From JAMXLO01 sp963832895 (GTDB lineage: Bacteria > Pseudomonadota > Alphaproteobacteria > Acetobacterales > Acetobacteraceae): a stretch of DNA of 64,000 nt. The first letter of the stretch is position 1, and every line of letters starts with the position of its first letter. Position numbers and translations under genes: made by a program. This document shows, piece after piece, positions 26,805 to 35,157 of this stretch. The notes beneath the pieces were generated by a model. That model searched no databases. It was not told the origin of the DNA and was given only the letters and a program-made list of their open reading frames with translations. The DNA is taken from assembly GCA_963832895.1 (NCBI GenBank), contig CAWHVQ010000003.1, positions 434,001 to 498,000 on the forward strand, read 5' to 3'.

Positions 26805-28049
26805 CTATTGCGGCGAACCCGTGTAGGGGTACATCAGGTCTCCGGTCTTCAGCGAAGGCGGCCAGAGGATCACCTCGGTCTTTGGGTCCTTGAACTGCTC
26901 CACATCGTTCGCCTTCACGTTCTGGAACTGCACCTCGTTGACGCGCGGCTCGGCCCATTCGCCATTCGGCCCGAACTTCACATCGCCGACGATAGTGGTG
27001 AACGTGTGCGTGCGCAGGTAATCGGCGAGCTTGTCCTGATCGAGGCCCTTGGTGCCTTCCACCGCCTGTTGCAGCACCTGCATGTAGCCGAATGCGAATG
27101 GCGGCAGATAGTAGCCAAGCGGATCGACACCGGCGGACGCTGCCTGCGCCTGGTACTTCTTGAGGAACTCCTTGCTGTCCTCGCTTGCCAACTTGGACCA
27201 CGGCAGCCAGTAGTCGTAATCGACGATGCCATTCAGCAACGGGCCGAGCTGTACTTTTATGGCGGTGCTTTGCAGGCCGACCATGCCGCCACCAAACAGC
27301 TTGGCTTTCAGACCGACTTCGTGTGCGGCACGGACCATGCCCACGGAGTCAGGTGGATATGAGCAGACGAGCACAAGATCGGGCTCAGTTGACTGGATCG
27401 CGCGGACGATCGGTGTGTAGTCCGTCGTACTCGGCGGGTAGGTCTTGTCGTAGACGATCTTCAGCCCGGCCTGCTTCGCCAGCACGCGTGCGCCGTCCAT
27501 CGCGTTGTGCGGGAACTCCGCATCGGCGCCGACGATGGCCAGCGTCGTTGGCTTTGGGTTCTGCGCCATCGCGATGGCGAAGAAGCCCTGTGCGAAGCTC
27601 TGTTTCGGCTCAGGACCGCCGGTCGGCGTGAACGAGAAATACTTCGGATACTGGAATTCGGTGTTCACCGCGAGGCCGAACAGGCTCAGGAAGGTGCGGT
27701 TGTGCTGCATGATGATCGGCATCGCCGGCGCGATCATGTTGGTGGCATAACCGCTGATAACCAGATCCACTTTGTCCACGTCGAGCAGCTTGGTGTAGAT
27801 GCCCGGGATCGTTGCCGGGTTGGACTGGTCATCGTAGTAGATCAGCTTCACCGGCCGCCCCAGCAGGCCGCCCTTGGTGTTGATGTCGGATTCCCAGATC
27901 TGCATGGCCAGCAGCGCGGCCTTGCCGTTCGGCGCGAGCCCGCCGGTCAGCGCCATGCCGAGGCCGATCGTGATCGGTGTCTGGGCGTAAGCAGGCGCGA
28001 TACACGCAAGGGCAGCGGCGGCGAGAAAGGCGAGACGCCTGGACAGCAT
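26805..28049 (-). CDS. ABC transporter substrate-binding protein, branched-chain amino acid (LivK-like) family
   Basis: 414 residues with a Sec signal peptide (MLSRRLAFLAAAALACIAPAYAQ). Type I periplasmic binding fold: TPITIGLGMALTGGLAPNGKAA, GLLGRPVKLIYYDDQSNPATIPG, TLAIVGADAEFPHNAMDG. Many orphan members in alphaproteobacteria serve aromatic or other organic ligands. No permease or ATPase gene flanks it. It abuts the convergent riboswitch-controlled oxidase with no gap; a thiamine-precursor ligand is only a thought. Confidence 0.9.
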   Translation of the reverse strand: MLSRRLAFLAAAALACIAPAYAQTPITIGLGMALTGGLAPNGKAALLAMQIWESDINTKGGLLGRPVKLIYYDDQSNPATIPGIYTKLLDVDKVDLVISGYATNMIAPAMPIIMQHNRTFLSLFGLAVNTEFQYPKYFSFTPTGGPEPKQSFAQGFFAIAMAQNPKPTTLAIVGADAEFPHNAMDGARVLAKQAGLKIVYDKTYPPSTTDYTPIVRAIQSTEPDLVLVCSYPPDSVGMVRAAHEVGLKAKLFGGGMVGLQSTAIKVQLGPLLNGIVDYDYWLPWSKLASEDSKEFLKKYQAQAASAGVDPLGYYLPPFAFGYMQVLQQAVEGTKGLDQDKLADYLRTHTFTTIVGDVKFGPNGEWAEPRVNEVQFQNVKANDVEQFKDPKTEVILWPPSLKTGDLMYPYTGSPQ

Positions 28050-28121
28050 CGAACGGTTCCTCTCGATTGATTGCTTCCCCGTATCCTATGGGGCGGCGCA
28101 GTGCGACGCCAGTGGCTCGGA

Positions 28122-28931
28122 TCAGCCTGCCGCTGGCTTCCGCCTCAGCCAGGTGTCGAGGAATACATGCACGCGCCCGATGCTGTCATCCGCCGCGCCG
28201 GCGTCGTAGGCCAAGGTGTGACCGGAGACCTGAACCGTGCGCTGATCCGGATTATCGAAGGCATGCCATACGCCAGGATAGGTGTGGATCTCGAACGGCT
28301 GGTCGGGCTTCACCTTCCCGCCGAGGACGTGGCAACTGAGCGCCGGATGGCCCCAGTCGTCGGCCTCGCCCGCGAGCGCCAGCAGCGGAACATTGCCATG
28401 CAACTCGGGGACGTCGCAGGAACCGTAATAGTCCACCACCGCCTCGATCAGCCCAGGATACAGCCGCGCATAGCGATCCTGCGTCACCAGCGCCGCGGTA
28501 TGCCCTCCGTGTGATCGGCCGAGCACGCCGATGCGCGCACCGTCGATCTTGGGCAGCGTGCGGAGATAGAGGGCCGCGCTGAGCACATCTGCAACGCGAT
28601 CCTGCGGGGTTACCAGATGCTGGGCCTGCGGCGCGCATGCCGTGGTGACACCGCGGGCAGAGAAGCTGTCCAGCACGAGCGCGGCGTAGCCCCAGTCGGT
28701 CAGCCGCCTGGCCCAGTACCAGTCCCCGCCGCCGATGCCGCCACAGCCATGCAGCAGGATAACCACGGGGAACGGACCGGCTCCGTCCGGCAGCACGAGC
28801 GACGCCGACAGCGGCTTGTCCGGAACGCGCGAGACGCCGATCCTCTGGTCGGGAATGGCAATCGTCTGCGCGCATCCCACCAGCAGGAGCAGCGCCGCGG
28901 CCAACGCGCGACCATACTGGGCCATTGCCAT
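28122..28931 (-). CDS. Dienelactone hydrolase-family lipoprotein
   Basis: 269 residues from ATG 28931 (MAMAQYGR) with GGGAGGA 7 bases upstream. Lipobox LLLLVGCAQ near residue 20, so probably an exported lipoprotein. Alpha/beta hydrolase core: VVILLHGCGGIGG, nucleophile in GRSHGG, Asp in AGEADDWGHP, His in YPGVWHAF. Dienelactone hydrolases have a Cys nucleophile; here it is Ser. An extracytoplasmic esterase is most likely. Confidence 0.85.
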   Translation of the reverse strand: MAMAQYGRALAAALLLLVGCAQTIAIPDQRIGVSRVPDKPLSASLVLPDGAGPFPVVILLHGCGGIGGGDWYWARRLTDWGYAALVLDSFSARGVTTACAPQAQHLVTPQDRVADVLSAALYLRTLPKIDGARIGVLGRSHGGHTAALVTQDRYARLYPGLIEAVVDYYGSCDVPELHGNVPLLALAGEADDWGHPALSCHVLGGKVKPDQPFEIHTYPGVWHAFDNPDQRTVQVSGHTLAYDAGAADDSIGRVHVFLDTWLRRKPAAG

Positions 28932-29036
28932 GCGCAGGTCCTCCCGCATGCAGCCTGCCGGCATCGTAGGGAGCGCCGCAGTGGCACGCCAGAGACGATG
29001 CGCTATGCTCTGCCGACCGAGCCATAGGAGTGTCCC

Positions 29037-29942
29037 ATGCAGGACCTTGACGAAAATACCGTCACCGAAGCCGCACTCGCGCAGATGGCGAACACGGCGG
29101 ATCCGCGCCTGAAAGAGATTATGGACGCCGCGGTGCGGCACCTGCACGCGTTCGCGCGAGACGTGCGCCTGACGCCGGCTGAGTGGCTGACCGGCATCCA
29201 ATTTCTAACCGCGGTAGGGCAGGCGTGCACGCCGTTTCGCCAGGAATTCATCCTGCTCGCCGACGTGCTGGGCGTGAGCGCACTGGTCAACGCGATGCAC
29301 GACAAGAAGGCGCGCGAACTGGGCACGCAGAGCAGCCTGCTCGGCCCGTTCTACCGCGAGGGCGCGCCGGAACTGCCGCTGGGTGCCAGCATCGTCGCGA
29401 AACCGTCGGTGCCGGAGATCGTCGTCTACGGTCGCGTCACTGACAACGACGGCAAGCCGGTTACTAACGCGCTGGTGCAGGTGTGGCAGACCAGCGAGCA
29501 CGGGCTCTACGATTTGCAGGCGGAGAACGCGGCCGAGGTGATGGACCTGCGGGCGAACTTCCGCACCGATGCGGACGGGAACTACCATTTCCGCACGGTG
29601 CGGCCGCTGGGCTATCCCATTCCGATGGACGGACCGGTGGGTGAGATGGTGCGGGCGCAGCATCGGCACGGGTTCCGGCCGTCTCACATCCACTTCCTGA
29701 TCGGCAGCGACGGCTATCGCGAGCTGGTCACCGCGCTCTACTTCGGCGACGACGATCATATCGGCTCAGATACGGTGTTCGGTGTGTCCGGTTCGCTGGT
29801 GGTGAGCGCGAAGGATGATCCGGCTTCGCCGATTCCGGGACTGAAGGCCTTGCGCTACGACTTCCGCCTGGCGCACGCCGAGGCGGGCGACACCGGCCGC
29901 GTTGGCGCCGATCCTTCGAAGCTGATGAAGGCGGCCGAGTAA
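29037..29942 (+). CDS. Intradiol ring-cleavage dioxygenase (catechol/hydroxyquinol 1,2-dioxygenase type)
   Basis: 301 residues. Non-haem Fe(III) enzyme that opens catechols between the hydroxyls. Helical N-terminal dimer domain (~1-100), then the catalytic beta-sandwich. Predicted iron ligands: Tyr158 (GLYDL), Tyr193 (PLGYPIP), His217 and His219 (RPSHIHF); their spacing of 35, 24 and 2 fits catechol 1,2-dioxygenase. Start has AGGAG upstream. The stop overlaps the cyclase start by one base. Hydroxyquinol-like substrate is an inference. Confidence 0.9.
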   Translation: MQDLDENTVTEAALAQMANTADPRLKEIMDAAVRHLHAFARDVRLTPAEWLTGIQFLTAVGQACTPFRQEFILLADVLGVSALVNAMHDKKARELGTQSSLLGPFYREGAPELPLGASIVAKPSVPEIVVYGRVTDNDGKPVTNALVQVWQTSEHGLYDLQAENAAEVMDLRANFRTDADGNYHFRTVRPLGYPIPMDGPVGEMVRAQHRHGFRPSHIHFLIGSDGYRELVTALYFGDDDHIGSDTVFGVSGSLVVSAKDDPASPIPGLKALRYDFRLAHAEAGDTGRVGADPSKLMKAAE

Positions 29943-30730
29943 TGCCACGCCGGTTCATTGACATCTCGGTCGCGCTGAAGGCCGGCATCAAGAGCGATCC
30001 GCCGCATTCCTTGCCGAAGATCGAATATCTGGACCACCACATGACCGCTCCCGCGATGGCGGAGTACATGGGGGTGCGGGTCGATCAGCTGCCGGACGGC
30101 GAATACGCCGCGGTGGAGCGCGCCAACATCAGCACGCACAACGGCACGCATCTCGATGCGCCGTACCACTACTTCTCGACGATGAATCATCGGCTGAAGC
30201 CAGGCGGCGAACCGTCCTGGCGCATCGACGAAGTGCCTCTGGAGTGGTGCTTTCAGCCGGGAGTAAAGCTGGATTTCCGCCATCTGCCCGATGGCTACGT
30301 GGTGACGCCGGGCGACGTTGAGGCGGAGCTCAAGCGTATCGGGCACACGCTGGAGCCGCTGGAGATCGTGGTGGTGAACACCGCGGCGGGTGCGAAATAC
30401 GGTGAGGACGATTACGTCGATTCAGGCTGCGGCATGGGCAAGGCGGCGACGCTGTGGATGCTGGAACGCGGTGTTCGCCTGGTCGGCACTGATGGGTGGA
30501 GTTGGGACGCGCCGTTCTCGCACACCCGCCGCAAGGTGGCGGAGACCGGTGATGCCGGGTTGATCTGGGAGGGCCATCGAGCGGGACGCGAGATCGGCTA
30601 TTCGCATCTCGAGAAGCTGCACAACCTCGAACTGCTGCCGGCCGAAGGGTTCGAGGTCGTTTGCTTTCCGGTGAAGGTGCATCGCGCGTCCGCCGGATGG
30701 ACGCGCGCGGTGGCGATCCTGCCTGCGTGA
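29942..30730 (+). CDS. Cyclase family protein (kynurenine formamidase-like metal hydrolase)
   Basis: 262 residues. Metal motif HNGTHLDAPYHY (His66, His70, Asp72) is the hallmark of the cyclase/KynB family, which hydrolyses N-formylkynurenine or isatin-like amides and lactones. Second half: GCGMGKAATLWMLERGVRLVGTDGWSWD. Cotranslated with the dioxygenase upstream and the reductase downstream, so it may open a lactone or amide made after ring cleavage. Confidence 0.88.
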   Translation: MPRRFIDISVALKAGIKSDPPHSLPKIEYLDHHMTAPAMAEYMGVRVDQLPDGEYAAVERANISTHNGTHLDAPYHYFSTMNHRLKPGGEPSWRIDEVPLEWCFQPGVKLDFRHLPDGYVVTPGDVEAELKRIGHTLEPLEIVVVNTAAGAKYGEDDYVDSGCGMGKAATLWMLERGVRLVGTDGWSWDAPFSHTRRKVAETGDAGLIWEGHRAGREIGYSHLEKLHNLELLPAEGFEVVCFPVKVHRASAGWTRAVAILPA

Positions 30731-31710
30731 AGATCTGCATATTCGGCGCGGGTTCTGTCGGCGGCTACCTCGCCGGCTATCTGCGACACGGCGGCAACGA
30801 CGTATCGGTTATCGCGCGCGGTGCGCATCTTGCGGCGATCCGCGCCAAGGGCCTGACGGTGGAGACGCCGGACAGTTCGGTCACGGTGAGGCTGCCCGCC
30901 ACTGACAATCCCGCCGATCTCGGCCAGCAGGACGCGGTGATCGTCACGGTGAAGGCACCGGCGCTGCCAGCGGTCGCGGCCACCATTGCCCCGCTGCTCG
31001 GCTCGGACACACCGGTTGCCTTTCCGATGAACGGCATTCCCTGGTGGTACTTTCGTGCGCATGGTGGCGCGCTGAATGATCGCCGCCTACCGCGCCTCGA
31101 TCCAGATGACGCACTATGGCGCGTGGTCGGTCCCGAGCGGGCGATCGGCGGCATCTTCTGGCCTGCCTGCTCGGTGCCCGCTCCGGGGGTGGTGCGATTG
31201 CTCAGCGGCGCCGGCAGCGGCACCGTGTTCGGCGAGCCCGACGGCAGCAGCACGCCACGCATCGAGGCGCTCGTCGCCGCGTTCCGTACCGCCGACCTGC
31301 CGGCGACCATCACGCCGAACATTCGCCAGCTCATATGGCAGAAGCTGGCATTCAATCTCAGCGCCGGTCCGATGTGCGTGCTGACAGAGTCGCCTGTGCG
31401 AGCCACTCATGAGGAGCCGGCGCTGATCGATTGCTCACGTCGCATGCTGGCGGAAGCCCAGGCCATCGCACTTGCCATGGGCTACCGGCTCGACATCGAC
31501 GCCGAGCGAGTGGTGGCCACCAACATGCGGCTCGCGCACCGGCCTAGCATTCTGCAGGACCTGGAAGCTGGGCGGCCGATGGAGATCGACGCGCTTTACA
31601 CTGTGCCGCTGGAGCTGGCGCGTCTGATGAACGTGTCGACGCCAGCGCTCGACCTTCTGGTGTCGATGATCAAACTACGCGCGGGTGCGGCAGGACTTTA
31701 TACGGGCTGA
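30727..31710 (+). CDS. 2-dehydropantoate 2-reductase family protein (PanE/ApbA)
   Basis: 327 residues, GTG start at 30727 overlapping the cyclase stop. NADPH motif KICIFGAGSVGGYLAG at the N-terminus, central IVTVKAPALPAVA, and the C-terminal all-helical domain with RLAHRPSILQDLEAGRPMEIDAL, the PanE signature. The operon context with ring-cleavage genes suggests reduction of a 2-oxo acid in catabolism rather than pantothenate synthesis. The 3' end overlaps the convergent gene by 13 bp. Confidence 0.85.
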   Translation: MKICIFGAGSVGGYLAGYLRHGGNDVSVIARGAHLAAIRAKGLTVETPDSSVTVRLPATDNPADLGQQDAVIVTVKAPALPAVAATIAPLLGSDTPVAFPMNGIPWWYFRAHGGALNDRRLPRLDPDDALWRVVGPERAIGGIFWPACSVPAPGVVRLLSGAGSGTVFGEPDGSSTPRIEALVAAFRTADLPATITPNIRQLIWQKLAFNLSAGPMCVLTESPVRATHEEPALIDCSRRMLAEAQAIALAMGYRLDIDAERVVATNMRLAHRPSILQDLEAGRPMEIDALYTVPLELARLMNVSTPALDLLVSMIKLRAGAAGLYTG

Positions 31711-32642
31711 GCCGCGACGCCGATGAGCCAGGCGCGCGCATCCGTCGCCGACCACCAGCTCACCACGAGATGCGGCGCGTGGGCCGCGATACGCAGCGCC
31801 TGCTCGGCATCGCTTTCGACGAAATGCGTGCAGCCCCAGCGCGTCGCTATCTCGGCCTTGTAGCGGGCGACCGTAACAGGCGTGTGTGGGGTCTCGAGCG
31901 GGCGGCATTCCAGCGGCAGCGCGCCATGTCCCCAGCGAGCGAGCCAGGCCTGCGTACGTTCACGATCCGCGTCGGGGCGCCCGGTGATCACCACAGCGCG
32001 CTCAGGCGAGAAGAAGGGCAGGGTGGGGAACGGCTCCAATCCATGCCGTCGCAACACCGCCTCTGCGATGTCGGCACGGTACACTTCGTCCGGCACATCG
32101 GGCAGGAACACGCCGTCGAGGTCGAGTCCGTAGAATGGCAACTCGGTCGCCCGATCGGGTCCGGCGCCAGTGGCACGCAGCGCACGACCCGCAGGTGTTG
32201 CCTCGCCGCGCTCCCACGGAAACCGCCACAGCGTCCGCATAGCGTGCGACAGGTCCGGCACGTAGCTGGTGACCTCCGGGTCATGCACCACCGCAAGCGT
32301 CAGGCAGTCCCGACCCTCGCGCAACACGGCGGCGCGCGCCGCGTCCATCGTGCGGCCTGTGCTGCAACCATCGTCCACCAACAGGATGCGACCGGCACTG
32401 GCTGGCGCGCCGATCCACTGGGTGAGGCCAGTCATGCGCTCGAAACCGATCATCGCAAGTGGCAGCGCGAGGATGCCGGCGGCCATCGTAGCCGGCACAA
32501 GGCCGCCGCGAGCGATCCCGACCACCGCGTCGGGTTGCCACCGGGCAGCACGGTCCAACAGCGCGGCGATCATCCGCTCGGTCTGGTCGTAGCCGAGGAA
32601 CACCGGCATGCGGCCGGTATCCAGTCCCTTCCATTGGCCCAT
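31698..32642 (-). CDS. Phosphoribosyltransferase fused to a HAD-like phosphatase domain
   Basis: 314 residues. N-terminal half is a type I phosphoribosyltransferase: DAVVGIARGGLVPA and the PRPP loop RILLVDDGCSTGRTMDAA (around residues 85-103). The C-terminal half from about residue 165 begins FYGLDLDGVFLPDVPDE, a HAD-type DxDGV motif, followed by AVVITGRPDADRERT (motif II-like TGR). ATG 32642 is preceded by GTG; the frame is open further upstream from a TTG only. Nucleobase salvage and dephosphorylation could be coupled, but substrates are unknown. Lies 34 bp after the DUF429 gene. Confidence 0.82.
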   Translation of the reverse strand: MGQWKGLDTGRMPVFLGYDQTERMIAALLDRAARWQPDAVVGIARGGLVPATMAAGILALPLAMIGFERMTGLTQWIGAPASAGRILLVDDGCSTGRTMDAARAAVLREGRDCLTLAVVHDPEVTSYVPDLSHAMRTLWRFPWERGEATPAGRALRATGAGPDRATELPFYGLDLDGVFLPDVPDEVYRADIAEAVLRRHGLEPFPTLPFFSPERAVVITGRPDADRERTQAWLARWGHGALPLECRPLETPHTPVTVARYKAEIATRWGCTHFVESDAEQALRIAAHAPHLVVSWWSATDARAWLIGVAAQPV

Positions 32643-32676
32643 CACGGTTTCTTGCGTCTTGTCAATTTGGCTCGGT

Positions 32677-33726
32677 TCATGTAAGCGCACGCCCGTTACC
32701 GAAAGCAACCTTTGGCGCGTCCTGAGAGGCGCGCCATTTCTTTTCCGCCGGCAATGCGGTCTGGCCCAACACCCAGCCCTCCCACCGGCGGATCCATGGA
32801 TCAGATGGGGTGGTGTCAGGTCGGTTGCCTGCCAGCACGTTCAGCACGCAGAGCACTCCGAGAACGCAGTCGAACCGGTCTTCTCCCGCGGCATCGCTGC
32901 CAAAACCATCTGCTGTGGCCTGGCGCAATCCAGCGTCCGGGAGGACTTCCAGTGCGGCCATGGCACCAGCGAGTTGGTCCGCGATGGCTGCTCTGTCCGC
33001 CTGCCGCCGCTTGCTGCCCTTCAGCCGTATGCCGATGTGGCGCAGTGCCTCGGCGGGATAGGTCTCGGCAACCGCCACCGAGCCTGGGGTGAGCAGCGTC
33101 CGGTAGGCACCGGCGAACGGCCAGAGGCGGACATGGCTACAGCTGGACAGGGCCGGGAGCAGTAGGTGCTGCCAGGCAGCGATCGCCGCCTTGCCGGACT
33201 GGTTGGCCCCCAACGTCCAGAACAACGGCGCGCCGGCGGGCCGTTCCGCCGTTGCCCGGTCGCATGCGCGGGACAGCGCGACGGCGCCCTCGAGCCCGAG
33301 TGCGGCGGCATGTGCCGCCCGTGTCATCCCGCGTACGCCGCGCAGTGGATAGAACGGCCTGTCAGGTCCCAGATCGTCGAGCGTGGCGCACACGTGGAAG
33401 AAACTCGGCCGCTTCGCGATTGCCGCCAGGAAATCCAGAAAATCCCGCTCAGCCAATCGCGCGGCATAGGCGCGGGGCAGACCGATCGGCAAATCGACGC
33501 CGAGTGCCACCGCGCCGCCCGCCGCCATCTCGCGCAACCGGGCAAGAAATGTTGGCACATCGCCAACCAGCACCGGCGCCGCAACGCGCCATATGCCCAG
33601 TTCATAGCGTGCGATGGCGACCCAGCGCTTGCGCGGATCGACGCTCCAATCCGCGTGCGCAGCAATGGTGGCGCAATGCGGTTGCAATGACGGCTCGGCG
33701 CGCATCCCGGTGGCGCCTTTCTGCAT
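32677..33726 (-). CDS. DUF429 protein, predicted RNase H-like nuclease
   Basis: 349 residues. RNase H-like markers of DUF429: ADWSVDPRKRWVAIA (first Asp), GVDLPIGLPRAYA (second Asp), ETYPAEALRHIGI, and RFDCVLGVLCVL (late Asp). No experimental function is established for the family. The start is uncertain: ATG 33726 or the next ATG seven codons in; neither has a good ribosome site. Forms an apparent two-gene unit with the phosphoribosyltransferase-HAD fusion. Confidence 0.8.
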   Translation of the reverse strand: MQKGATGMRAEPSLQPHCATIAAHADWSVDPRKRWVAIARYELGIWRVAAPVLVGDVPTFLARLREMAAGGAVALGVDLPIGLPRAYAARLAERDFLDFLAAIAKRPSFFHVCATLDDLGPDRPFYPLRGVRGMTRAAHAAALGLEGAVALSRACDRATAERPAGAPLFWTLGANQSGKAAIAAWQHLLLPALSSCSHVRLWPFAGAYRTLLTPGSVAVAETYPAEALRHIGIRLKGSKRRQADRAAIADQLAGAMAALEVLPDAGLRQATADGFGSDAAGEDRFDCVLGVLCVLNVLAGNRPDTTPSDPWIRRWEGWVLGQTALPAEKKWRASQDAPKVAFGNGRALT

Positions 33727-33761
33727 GGAGTGGTCCGCCGCGATGCAGTGGTGCGAGGATG

Positions 33762-33977
33762 CTACAGCGGCTTGTGCGCGCGCTCCAGCAGGCGTGACAG
33801 GAAGCCAGGCTTCTTCGCAGCCTTCGCTGGTTCCGCCGCCTTCTCTCTGGCGCGGGCCTCAGCCTCCTGCTGCCGTTGCTTGCTCGCGAGCCACTTGTCG
33901 AGGCTCATTCCAGCCTTTGCCGCGCGTTTCGCCTCGTAGGAGCGCTGCCCTTCGGTCAAGGTCTTTGGCGTCTTCAA
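33762..33977 (-). CDS. Small basic coiled-coil protein, conserved hypothetical
   Basis: 71 residues, TTG start with GGGGGAG upstream. Highly charged: KTLTEGQRSYEAKRAAKAGM then WLASKQRQQEAEARAREKAAE and PGFLSRLLERAHKP. The middle is a probable helix or coiled coil. Function unknown. Last chromosomal gene before the island. Confidence 0.65.
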   Translation of the reverse strand: MKTPKTLTEGQRSYEAKRAAKAGMSLDKWLASKQRQQEAEARAREKAAEPAKAAKKPGFLSRLLERAHKPL

Positions 33978-34100
33978 GGTGCTCCCCCATTGGTCGCGCC
34001 GGTTTTGGCAGGCCGGCCGGCGGCGTTCAAGACCCAGTGGAAAGTGGGGCGCAGCTATAACGAAACCTGTCGCATCGGCTGTAGTGTCGCACCGCGCCTG

Positions 34101-34119
34101 TCTGGCGGATGGGGTGGGA
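34101..34119. repeat. Attachment site (distal end of island)
   Basis: 19-bp copy of the tRNA-Ser 3' end, TCTGGCGGATGGGGTGGGA, identical to 52894-52912. Sequences diverge immediately beyond it (GTTTG here, TTCGA in the tRNA). Confidence 0.92.
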
Positions 34120-34373
34120 GTTTGATGTCCACATCAAACCATTGAAATGATGCCTATAAATAATGGGCCTATCCAAGTCACCCACAAAATCACCCACAAA
34201 ATGGGTCCGGCGGACTCCGGCGGTGGTCGGCGGATATTGGCGACACAAAGCATATTGACCAGAACAAAGCGGGTCCGGTAAGCTACCTCCAGGCCATTGC
34301 CTTCTGGGTCGGGCGATTTTCTTGCGTGCCACGATTCCGGTTCTTTCTTCGCACCAGCGTCGGGAGAGGCAGC
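34120..34373. other. Island end region with integrase arm-type repeats
   Basis: About 250 bp without a gene. It contains CACCCACAAAAT twice in tandem (34179-34203 region), matched by ACCCACAAAATCACCC at 52763-52778 next to the integrase. Probably the arm-binding sites of the recombinase. Confidence 0.6.
34180..34203. repeat. Probable integrase arm-type site, distal end
   Basis: ACCCACAAAATCACCCACAAAATG differs by one base from 52763-52786 in the same orientation; each is two near-identical 11-12 bp units. Lies 60 bp inside the attachment repeat. Confidence 0.7.
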
Positions 34374-34634
34374 GTGGCCGATTCACAAAAATCCAGGTCT
34401 GCCGGCAAGCGATCCGTGAGTGTGGTCGCCGGCGACGTACTCGCGGCGCGATCGCCGTATGTCCAGCCACTCACCGTCCGTCCTCGCGCCGCAGCCGCTG
34501 TAATCGGTGTCGGCCACAGCAAGCTCTGGGAACTGATCCACGACGGCGAGCTGAAGGTGTCTCGTATCGGCCGCGTGACGTTGGTCCACGTCGACAGCAT
34601 CCGAGCACTCATAGCCCGGACCATTGCCAACTGA
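34374..34634 (+). CDS. Excisionase-like helix-turn-helix DNA-binding protein
   Basis: 86 residues from GTG 34374, which has GGGAGAGG four bases upstream. The C-terminal half is a MerR-type/excisionase winged helix: LTVRPRAAAAVIGVGHSKLWELIHDGELKVSRIGRV (in two blocks around residues 35-70), ending in LVHVDSIRALIA. Such proteins direct excision of integrated elements. Position at the island end opposite the integrase fits. Confidence 0.8.
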   Translation: MADSQKSRSAGKRSVSVVAGDVLAARSPYVQPLTVRPRAAAAVIGVGHSKLWELIHDGELKVSRIGRVTLVHVDSIRALIARTIAN

Positions 34635-35157
34635 AGGGAGGAATAGATGCGCGATCAACGAAAGCCCGACGTTCACTCGCAGGTGACTCGTTGGCCCCGT
34701 CGGATCATGCAGACCAGCATACGCCTTTCGCATTTCCTGGCGCTCCACCCGCGCCACAAGACGCCACAACCTGGCGTCACCTCGATAACTCCTACAGCGA
34801 CACCCGCGCTGGTGACTCATGTGCACTCGTCTGCGAAGACTTCCATAATCCATAGGCGAGCCACTCTGCCGCGACCCGCTGTGTCAAAGCACCGCACGAG
34901 CGATGTGCAGCAGCCACAGCGGGACTATTCGGTGCTGGCCCAGCTCGCAGCAAAGGCTGCATCGCCGATAGTGCTTTCCAAAGCAGAGATCAGAGCAAGC
35001 TGGGACCGTGCATTTCGCCGCGCGGCTCGGTCCGGTGGCACAAGCATCTTGGGCGAACAGCGTGCCGCCCAAGCATCAGTCCGAAACCGATCGGTACATG
35101 GGACGTGGCGTTTCGGAACGCAGCACGCAGATGAACAGCAACCTGGAGGTTCATGCA

